Shown here piece by piece: positions 1-4,750 of a stretch of DNA of 5,191 bases. Positions within the stretch are counted from its first letter, which is position 1. Every line of letters starts with the position of its first letter. The notes under the pieces are model-generated. The model searched no databases. It saw nothing but the letters and a program-made list of their open reading frames with translations, and had not been told where the DNA came from. Source of the DNA: Candidatus Aenigmatarchaeota archaeon (GTDB lineage: Archaea > Aenigmatarchaeota > Aenigmatarchaeia > JACPZZ01); the NCBI GenBank assembly GCA_016177205.1, contig JACOVS010000029.1, forward strand, positions 1 to 5,191. Direction: 5' to 3'. A program made the position numbers and the translations under genes.

Positions 1-367
1 GCCGGGAAGGTTTGACAGGCATATACTGGTGCCGTCGCCTGATGCAAACTCACGCGAGAAAATTTTCAAGGTTCATACAAAGGACATGCCGCTGGATAAA
101 AGCGTCAGCATTGACAAGTTGTCAAAAGAAACGGAAGGCTATTCCGGCGCTGACATAGAGGCGTTGTGCCGCGAGGCTGCGATCGCTGCGCTGCGCGAGG
201 ATATCAAGGCAAAGGAAGTGAAATGGAAGCACTTCGAGGGTGTGATGAAGATTATTAAACCTTCGTTGTCGCCGGAGTTGATGCGCGCCTACCAGGCCGT
301 TTTCGAAAAAATGAAGAGGCCTGAGAAAAAAGACGAATTGCAAGAGCAGTTAAGCTATGTCGGCTAG
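1..367 (+). CDS. CDC48/VCP-like AAA+ ATPase, C-terminal fragment (5' end outside window)
   Basis: The open frame enters from the left edge (first full codon at base 2) and ends with TAG at 365-367; the GTG at 29 is internal, not a start. The first residues read PGRFDR, the second-region-of-homology motif with the arginine finger of AAA+ ATPases. Next come a short linker and the helical lid, with GYSGADIEALCREAA, the typical CDC48/p97 sensor-2 segment, then a charged tail. CDC48 is a hexameric cytosolic unfoldase that extracts proteins for refolding or degradation. This would be the D2 ring of a two-ring protein, but a single-ring relative cannot be excluded because the Walker motifs lie outside. 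The protein ends in YVG, so Tyr is third from the end and the usual proteasome-docking HbYX ending (Tyr penultimate) is not strictly present. Its stop overlaps the stop of the convergent HAD gene by 4 bases. Confidence 0.9.
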   Translation, partial: PGRFDRHILVPSPDANSREKIFKVHTKDMPLDKSVSIDKLSKETEGYSGADIEALCREAAIAALREDIKAKEVKWKHFEGVMKIIKPSLSPELMRAYQAVFEKMKRPEKKDELQEQLSYVG

Positions 368-1155
368 CGTTTTGAAAGCCATTCTTCTGCAGCTTTTTGC
401 ACGTGCTTGTAATGCGGTTCTTCTACCACAACAATTCCAGGATGCTCCCTTAATTTCGGGTTTGTCGGGCAAAATGCAATTGGCAAACCGAATTGCGTGA
501 CAACGGAGCTTGCGTCGTCTATGCCGATTGAATTTTCATACGGAATTTTCATGAGCTTCATTAGATCGTCAATGACCGGCTTTTTCTGCTCTAATTTTCT
601 TACCTCTCCTGTAAATCTTCCGCCTTCAAAAACCGGATGCGAGCCGGCATAACGCTCTGCGCCGATTTTTCCTGCGAGATATTCTGCGACCAGATCCCAG
701 CCGTCGGTTACGATCAACGGCCTGCCCCCATGAGAACGCGTCCAAGCCGCGAAATCCCCCAATCCCGGCGTTAGGGCCGCCTCGTGCAAAGCCTGGTAAA
801 AAGCATCCAAAGGCAGGTTTTCGTTTGCGCGCCTTTCTATCTCTGCCAAGGCCTCTTTGTTTATAGCCATTCCAAGCTCCTTGGGCTTCGAATCAAAGCG
901 GCCAAATTCGCCAACCCTAATCAGGGCTGCCGGGTCGTTTACATCGCCGAATTCGCTTTCGTACACCCTAAAAAGTTCCCTGCTTAAAAGACCGTGTGCA
1001 ATGAGATTGTCACGCGTTTGCGCAACATTGATCGGGTTGTGCCTGCAATAAAATGTCGACCTGTAAACCATGCGGTTGTCATGCCCGATCAGGGCGCAGC
1101 CGTCTACATCATAATAAACTCCAAATGCCATAAACCTTGAAGTTGCATTAAGCAT
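364..1155 (-). CDS. Phosphoserine-phosphatase-like HAD family hydrolase
   Basis: A 263-residue protein with HAD-superfamily motifs in order: motif I DVDG (nucleophile D16, acid/base D18), a helical cap at about 25-130, motif II LIVT (T150), a Lys pair at 191-192 for motif III, and motif IV GIDDASS (211-217). The segment after motif IV (LPIAFCPTNPKLREHPGIVV) matches the end of SerB-type phosphatases. The family hydrolyses small phosphomonoesters with Mg2+ in the cytosol; the substrate cannot be read here. Motif IV is unusual, with Ser217 where a second acidic residue is normal. ATG at 1153-1155 sits about 30 bp from the TATA-like box at 1181-1190. An in-frame ATG at 1129-1131 (Met9) would place the nucleophile at residue 8, more usual for the family, and has its own weak box (cttaaatg, 1160-1153). 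The gene is convergent with the AAA gene and divergent from the kinase. Two T6 runs on its strand (331-326 and 311-306) just past the stop could end transcription. Confidence 0.85.
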   Translation of the reverse strand: MLNATSRFMAFGVYYDVDGCALIGHDNRMVYRSTFYCRHNPINVAQTRDNLIAHGLLSRELFRVYESEFGDVNDPAALIRVGEFGRFDSKPKELGMAINKEALAEIERRANENLPLDAFYQALHEAALTPGLGDFAAWTRSHGGRPLIVTDGWDLVAEYLAGKIGAERYAGSHPVFEGGRFTGEVRKLEQKKPVIDDLMKLMKIPYENSIGIDDASSVVTQFGLPIAFCPTNPKLREHPGIVVVEEPHYKHVQKAAEEWLSKR

Positions 1156-1180
1156 TTAAGTTAATCGCCGGGCAAACTTC

Positions 1181-1190
1181 TTTTTAAATC
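1181..1190. promoter_or_regulatory. Shared TATA-like box of a divergent promoter
   Basis: The 57-bp gap between the HAD gene (-) and the kinase gene (+) contains a near-palindromic tttttaaatc. Its centre is about 27 bp before the kinase ATG at 1213 and about 30 bp before the HAD ATG at 1155. Archaeal transcription starts about 25-27 bp after the TATA centre, so both mRNAs would be leaderless or have a leader of only a few bases. This agrees with the absence of a Shine-Dalgarno sequence before either start. Confidence 0.5.
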
Positions 1191-1212
1191 ACATACCGGA
1201 TTCAATATTTCT

Positions 1213-2193
1213 ATGGTTGACGTTGTTGGAATGGGCGCGCTGAACGAGGATATAATATCCGCCATCAAGCCCGGCAAGGAGGAAGAGCTTCTTAAAAGAA
1301 TTAAAAAGGAGGGGCGCCACCATATCGCAACTTATGACGATTACACGGATTACCTTGATTTTAAATTAAGGGTAGACGGCGGTTCTGCCGCAAACACGAT
1401 TACCGGCCTGGCGATGGCAGGCTGGAAATGCTCTTTCATAAGCGAGTTAGGCAATGACGAAACGGCGGCGTTTATTGAAAAACAATTGAACAAGCAGGGC
1501 ATAGAAACCGTGATAAAAAAAGTTGACGGAAAAACGGGCAGTTGCGGAATAATCCTTCACGCCGACGGAAAATATTCCGTGCTATTCAAAGAAGGCGTGA
1601 GCGATGACATAGAACTTAGCGATGACATGCTGAATAAGGTACGTTCCTGCAAGCTGTTTCACTTGTCGCCTTTCGCATCATTTAAATCACTGAGTTCGCT
1701 GAAAACGCAGGCTGCGCTTGCGGTAGAGGCGAAAAAATCGGGCGTTGTAGTGAGCGTCTCGCCGGGAAGGCTGTACGCCGAAACTTTTACCAGCGCTGAT
1801 AAAACGGAAAAACAACAGCTTGCGGAAAGGCTGTTATCGAATTCTGATATAATTTTCATAAACAAGAACGAGGCCCGCATGATTTCGGGCGAAGAAAACC
1901 ACGAATCGGCTTCTCAAAAAATTTTGAGCATATTCAACCCAAAAATAGTCTGCATAACGCTGGGAAGCAAAGGATGCCACGTAAGAACGGTGGATAAAAA
2001 TTTTGTTTTGGAAACCAGCTACGCAAAACCGGTCACCACATTAGGGGCAGGCGACGCGTTTGCTGCGGGATTTCTGGACGCCTACCTGCGCGGCAATAGC
2101 GTGGAGGAATGCGCAAAACAGGGAAACGAATTCGCTTCAGTCTGCGTGAATTTTATAGACCCGAACGAATATTTAGCCAGAATTAAAATATAG
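1213..2193 (+). CDS. PfkB-family (ribokinase/adenosine kinase-like) carbohydrate or nucleoside kinase
   Basis: A 326-residue protein, normal length for the family. It opens with the strand VDVVGMGALNED. The first PfkB signature, DGGSAANT, is at 55-62 and continues into GLAMAGW; the GGSAANT form is common in adenosine-kinase-like and nucleoside-kinase members. An NKNE (NxxE) phosphate/Mg motif is at 217-220, an ITLGSKG nucleotide-site strand at 248-254, and the second signature TTLGAGDAFAAGF at 275-287 has the anion hole GAG and catalytic base D281. The usual residue before GAGD is Gly; here it is Leu. The enzyme transfers phosphate from ATP or ADP to a sugar or nucleoside hydroxyl; the exact substrate is not readable. 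ATG 1213 is supported by the TATA-like box about 27 bp upstream and no Shine-Dalgarno. The last 21 bases overlap the 3' end of the convergent HAD gene. A nearby nucleoside hydrolase makes ribose or a nucleoside a reasonable guess. Confidence 0.93.
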   Translation: MVDVVGMGALNEDIISAIKPGKEEELLKRIKKEGRHHIATYDDYTDYLDFKLRVDGGSAANTITGLAMAGWKCSFISELGNDETAAFIEKQLNKQGIETVIKKVDGKTGSCGIILHADGKYSVLFKEGVSDDIELSDDMLNKVRSCKLFHLSPFASFKSLSSLKTQAALAVEAKKSGVVVSVSPGRLYAETFTSADKTEKQQLAERLLSNSDIIFINKNEARMISGEENHESASQKILSIFNPKIVCITLGSKGCHVRTVDKNFVLETSYAKPVTTLGAGDAFAAGFLDAYLRGNSVEECAKQGNEFASVCVNFIDPNEYLARIKI

Positions 2194-2820
2194 AAGACTG
2201 GGAAGTTTGTTGATGATCCTGTCCGGCTCTGCTGATTCAAGCATGCGCCTGCTGTGATAACTTCCGGCCCTGCTTATCGCTATCGGCGATGTTCCTGCGC
2301 TTCTTGCGCTCTGCACATCCCATATCTGGTCGCCTACGTAAGCGCCGTTTTCGGGCGGAACCCCCAATCTGCTAAAAGCTAACAGCAAAGGTTTTGGGGA
2401 CGGTTTCAATTCGTCCGCGTCCTCCCTGCTTACAACAATGTCAACAAATTTCCCGAGCCCGTAATCGCGCACATGCCCTGACAATCTTTTGCGGGTCAGG
2501 TTAGAGACTATTCCGATTGCATGGCCCTTTTCCTTTAACCTTTTTATGACGTCGGCTGCGTCAGGAAATGCTCTTACATCATGTTCGTATCCCTTGAAAA
2601 ACTGGGCAAACAGTCTGTCCACAGATGGCCGTTCGGAATCAGGAACTCCCAGACCCCTGTAAATTGTCCAATAATCCGGAGTTGCTGATTTCCTGTATTT
2701 TCCTACTGTTAAAGCCGGTATCCCATAATGGCGTAACACATCGTTCATAGCGCTTAGCACTGCGTCCAAGTCGTTCCTGATCGTCCCGTTCATGTCGAAT
2801 AACCGGACTTTCCCGCTCAT
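2173..2820 (-). CDS. Phosphoglycolate-phosphatase-like HAD hydrolase (subfamily IA type) with DxN motif I
   Basis: From ATG 2818-2820 the protein has 215 residues; a GTG two codons upstream (2824-2826) would be exactly leaderless from the shared TATA-like box and is an alternative. Counting from the GTG start, motif I is FDMNGT (D11, N13), followed by a four-helix-like cap at about 20-85, motif II IVSN (S108), motif III KPSPKP (K141) and motif IV GDQIWD (165-170). The tail GSYHSRRMLESAEPDRII is typical of Gph-type phosphatases. These are cytosolic Mg2+ phosphomonoesterases acting on phosphoglycolate, nucleotides or other small phosphates. Asn replaces the usual general acid/base Asp in motif I (codon AAC), so activity may be altered, although FDxNGT variants do occur in the superfamily. 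It is convergent with the kinase (21-base overlap) and divergent from the nucleoside hydrolase. It is related to the partial HAD gene at the right edge. Confidence 0.88.
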   Translation of the reverse strand: MSGKVRLFDMNGTIRNDLDAVLSAMNDVLRHYGIPALTVGKYRKSATPDYWTIYRGLGVPDSERPSVDRLFAQFFKGYEHDVRAFPDAADVIKRLKEKGHAIGIVSNLTRKRLSGHVRDYGLGKFVDIVVSREDADELKPSPKPLLLAFSRLGVPPENGAYVGDQIWDVQSARSAGTSPIAISRAGSYHSRRMLESAEPDRIINKLPSLLYFNSG

Positions 2821-2846
2821 TTGCACCGAAATTAACAGAATTGGAA

Positions 2847-2860
2847 GCTATAAAAAGCTG
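2847..2860. promoter_or_regulatory. Shared TATA-like box of a second divergent promoter; copy 1 of a 14-bp repeat
   Basis: The sequence gctataaaaagctg is in the 60-bp gap between the HAD gene (-) and the nucleoside hydrolase (+). The A/T core has AGCT on both sides (2846-2849 and 2856-2859). Its centre is about 28 bp before the hydrolase ATG (2881). On the minus strand it reads TTTTTATA and lies about 32 bp before the HAD ATG (2820), or 27 bp before the alternative GTG (2826). Leaderless starts are therefore likely both ways. The same 14 bases recur at 4734-4747. Confidence 0.5.
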
Positions 2861-2880
2861 TCCGATGTCCTATATTTGCC

Positions 2881-3807
2881 ATGAACGAGCGTTTGATTGT
2901 CTTAACGGACGTATTCAACGACGTCGATGACGCTGTTGCGTTATATGCACTAGTGCGGTCCGGCGCGGATCTAGCGGGCGTTGTAACGACATACGGCAAT
3001 GAAAGGGTAAAAGCGAAGGCCGCAAGCAAATTCTTTAAAATGGCCGGACGGCCGGATATACAGGTGCGTTATAGCAAAGTTTACAAAACACGATTTAGCG
3101 CGCCGAACGACATGCGTGAAACTGATTACGGGTTCTTGACAGACGACGAGCTAATAGCCGGTGACACCGTTCTTGGAGCAAATCCGCGGGGCGAAGGCCT
3201 TATGGAAAATTTAATAAATTCTTCGACGGACAGAATTTCAGTCCTGTCGCTTGCTCCGCTGAGCGCGTTAGCTGGTGCGATGAACCATGTGAAAACGCAG
3301 CGCGTTGGAAGTATTTACGTCATGGGCGGGCATGTGGGAAATTACGACAACGGCCCAAAAGTGCCTTATGACCGCGCCCTGACACCGGAGTACAATTTCG
3401 CGTGCGATCCGGCTGCTGCAAGAAAAGTGCTGGAATCCGGCGCGAAAATTTCCCTTGTAGGGAAGAATTTATGGAGCAAAAACCTTTTCACTCTGAAGGA
3501 TTTTGAATTTCTTTCAACCGGGACGCAGGCCCAGCGAGAACTATCAAGGATGATTAGACTTCGCCATGCCCATAACAAAAAAAGTCTAGAGCCGCTCGGA
3601 ATTGGTGTGGAACTTTTCATGTACGATCCCATTGCGACTTGCGCTGTTTTGTTCCCTGAGCTGTACGACTTTGAAAGAATCGAAATGGTTGTTGATGAAA
3701 ACGGCGTCACACACACAAAACCCGCCAAAGAAGGAAATGTTTACGGTGCCGTGAATGCGGACCTGCCGGAAATAAAATCCAGGTTGATGGGACTCATTCT
3801 CGGCTAA
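2881..3807 (+). CDS. Nucleoside hydrolase (inosine/uridine-preferring ribohydrolase family)
   Basis: A 308-residue protein of full family length. The N-terminal metal loop TDVFNDVDDAVAL (9-21) matches the TDxxxDxDDxxAL variant of the family's Asp cluster that binds Ca2+ and ribose. VVTTYGN (34-40) supplies the conserved Asn; SLAPLSALA (123-131) corresponds to the GPLTNLA strand; YVMGGHVG (146-153) follows; EYNFACDPAAA (170-180) holds the ribose-binding Glu170 and Asn172; MYDPIATC (247-254) holds the last metal Asp249. The family splits the N-glycosidic bond of nucleosides to base plus ribose in the cytosol. The residue before Asp249 is Tyr, where many purine/pyrimidine members have His (His241 in the Crithidia enzyme), so the base preference may differ. 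ATG 2881 is supported by the TATA-like box about 28 bp upstream. Its TAA overlaps the stop of the HAD remnant on the other strand by 4 bases (CTAA). Family assignment is firm; substrate is not. Confidence 0.93.
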   Translation: MNERLIVLTDVFNDVDDAVALYALVRSGADLAGVVTTYGNERVKAKAASKFFKMAGRPDIQVRYSKVYKTRFSAPNDMRETDYGFLTDDELIAGDTVLGANPRGEGLMENLINSSTDRISVLSLAPLSALAGAMNHVKTQRVGSIYVMGGHVGNYDNGPKVPYDRALTPEYNFACDPAAARKVLESGAKISLVGKNLWSKNLFTLKDFEFLSTGTQAQRELSRMIRLRHAHNKKSLEPLGIGVELFMYDPIATCAVLFPELYDFERIEMVVDENGVTHTKPAKEGNVYGAVNADLPEIKSRLMGLILG

Positions 3808-3902
3808 ATTTTCAGAAGCTCATTCAAATCCCGGATCAGCCTGTCCGGCCTTGCTTCCAAGAGCATTCTTCCGGTGTGAAAGAAATAGCAGTTATTGCCC
3901 AT
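3804..3902 (-). pseudogene. Orphan C-terminal tail of a HAD phosphatase (gene remnant)
   Basis: Translating the minus strand in the frame that ends with TAG at 3806-3804 gives a tail with FFHTGRMLLEARPDRLIRDL. This closely matches the C-terminal end of the Gph-like HAD protein at 2173-2820 (SYHSRRMLESAEPDRIINKL) and the general family ending. The homology starts near 3897. Upstream in this frame there is no HAD motif IV or core, and a TGA occurs at 3935-3933. The only ATG before the homologous block (3902-3900) would give a 32-residue peptide. All catalytic motifs are therefore missing. The tail abuts and overlaps the stop of the nucleoside hydrolase by 4 bases, as intact convergent genes in this window do, which suggests the 3' end of a once complete gene. 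Its 5' part is replaced by the unrelated gene at 3892-4644. A translated short peptide is possible but less likely. Confidence 0.65.
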
Positions 3903-4644
3903 GCTTATCGAAATTGATTTTCGGTAACGAATTCAGAACTGGACGGAAACCGTCACCCGGGGCCGCGACCCAGCGCCAGTAGTCCGCAGCGACGACCAGA
4001 CACCTCTCGTCCACAGCGCGGCGCCAGAGGCTCCTGCGCTCGACAGCAACGTCCTGAATGGCTAGCCCGATGTCTTTGAAGGGAGCCGGGTTGAACCGGA
4101 AATGCGTTGTGTAGGGTGTGTGCGGAAAATCAATGTTTTCTGTAACGCGCGGCAATCCGGAAACCTCGTCCCATTCAACGACAACGCGGCCGTTGCCTTC
4201 AGGGACGAGTATTTTGCCGACCGCTTCGTTGCCGATTAAAAGTTCCCTAACCCAGTATTTCCTTCCCTGTGGGTCAGTTTCATATTTGCTCGGGTCGCGT
4301 TCCTTCGGGACGTGCAGACCGGTTTCGGTCCATTGCCAGACGTAAGGCCAGACGTAAGTTTTGAGATTGTTTCTTGCGAACAAATCGTCAAACACGCCCG
4401 CTTCCCGTGGGTCCTGGCCGGCTCGTTCCAGGCCAAGTTGAATTGCTAATTCTTCGGCTGCGGTTGACATGCGATAGCCTGCCGGGATTGACGATTTGGA
4501 GTCGTAATAACTTTTGCCTGTTCTTGTGAGTCCTGAAGAATAATTGATCGTATGTCCTGCACGCTCGTATGTTCCTATTCCCGGGTAGGAAGAACTGGCT
4601 GGTTGCAAGGTTAATCTCTCTACGATTTCTGGTTCTATTGACAT
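3892..4644 (-). CDS. Unknown-function protein with GYRMSTAAEE motif and C-terminal GFRPVL; possible lectin/FGE-like fold
   Basis: A 250-residue protein; I cannot assign a characterised family. Visible parts are a polar N-terminus without signal peptide or membrane segment; GYRMSTAAEE at 56-65, reminiscent of the YRLPTxxEW signature of formylglycine-enzyme-like (FGE/DUF1566/C-type lectin) folds; an aromatic cluster YVWPYVWQWTET at 97-108; a strand-rich middle (LVPEGNGRVVVEWDE); and an Arg/Trp/Ala/Val-rich end at 199-237 closing with GFRPVL (232-237). That ending resembles variable domains of retroelement-diversified proteins. The gene counts about 55% GC over 3961-4620 against about 46% in part of the kinase gene, suggesting separate origin. 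ATG 4644 has a good TATA-like box about 35 bp upstream. The stop lies inside the HAD remnant, and the last residues after NSLP may come from the junction. That the gene is coding is likely from its long open frame and promoter; its role is unknown. Confidence 0.75.
   Translation of the reverse strand: MSIEPEIVERLTLQPASSSYPGIGTYERAGHTINYSSGLTRTGKSYYDSKSSIPAGYRMSTAAEELAIQLGLERAGQDPREAGVFDDLFARNNLKTYVWPYVWQWTETGLHVPKERDPSKYETDPQGRKYWVRELLIGNEAVGKILVPEGNGRVVVEWDEVSGLPRVTENIDFPHTPYTTHFRFNPAPFKDIGLAIQDVAVERRSLWRRAVDERCLVVAADYWRWVAAPGDGFRPVLNSLPKINFDKHGQ
3942..4050 (-). other. Candidate variable region: adenine-depleted, GC-rich 3' block ending in a hairpin
   Basis: Within 3961-4050 (residues 199-228) the coding strand has only 8 A in 90 bases and 71% GC, far from the rest of the window. 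It is followed by codons for DGFRPVL, where a perfect 5-bp stem with a 3-base loop lies (gacgg/ccgtc, 3942-3954). Diversity-generating retroelements replace template adenines in C-terminal lectin- or FGE-like domains and often have a GC-rich end and hairpin there. No reverse transcriptase or template repeat was seen in the window, so this is a hypothesis; plain GC-rich Arg/Ala/Val codons are the alternative. Confidence 0.3.
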
Positions 4645-4672
4645 TTGGAAACTGTTATTTGATTGAGGGTAA

Positions 4673-4684
4673 GGGATATAAAGG
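4673..4684 (-). promoter_or_regulatory. TATA-like box of the unknown-function gene
   Basis: The minus strand reads cctttatatccc, a good match to the archaeal TTTATATA box. Its centre is about 35 bp before the ATG at 4644, so transcription would start near 4652 and leave a leader of roughly 8 bases. No Shine-Dalgarno sequence is present before the ATG. Confidence 0.5.
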
Positions 4685-4706
4685 TCTCAATAATCTTACA
4701 CCCTGT

Positions 4707-4727
4707 CCACTAGTCTGAGAGTAGTGG
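4707..4727. repeat. Small perfect inverted repeat between two minus-strand genes
   Basis: CCACTA (4707-4712) and TAGTGG (4722-4727) can pair across a 9-base loop. The element lies between the stop of the right-edge HAD gene and the promoter of the unknown-function gene. No T-run follows it on the minus strand, so it is not a clear terminator; an operator or a chance hairpin are equally possible. Confidence 0.35.
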
Positions 4728-4733
4728 TATTAC

Positions 4734-4747
4734 GCTATAAAAAGCTG
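4734..4747. repeat. Copy 2 of the 14-bp gctataaaaagctg repeat
   Basis: These bases are identical to 2847-2860. Here they lie 3 bases beyond the stop codon of the right-edge HAD gene. On the minus strand they read as a GC-bounded T5 run (cagctttttatagc), which could act as an archaeal T-run terminator for that gene. No start codon lies at a suitable distance on either side for a simple TATA role: on the minus strand a start near 4713 would leave about a 70-base leader for the unknown-function gene, which already has a closer box. Confidence 0.5.
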
Positions 4748-4750
4748 CCC

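Noticed and set aside
29..31. GTG start for a 112-residue protein at the left edge
   Set aside because: The frame is open to the window edge and codes for the AAA+ PGRFDR motif upstream of this codon, so it is an internal Val.
3366..3728. Minus-strand reading frame of 120 codons inside the nucleoside hydrolase
   Set aside because: It is a shadow of a gene with firm family motifs, with Ser-rich low-information content.
4118..4436. Short reading frames on both strands within the unknown-function gene
   Set aside because: No promoter, no domain-like pattern; the 250-codon frame has the promoter and the conserved-looking motifs.
4707..4727. Hairpin as an intrinsic terminator
   Set aside because: No T-run follows the stem on the minus strand; the nearby T5 run at 4743-4739 precedes it instead.
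4645..4750. Missing 5' part of the HAD remnant, expected if the unknown gene were a simple insertion
   Set aside because: No HAD-like peptide could be read in the minus-strand frame I translated across this gap, and the gene further right has its own complete C-terminus, so a simple insertion is not supported; replacement or deletion fits better.
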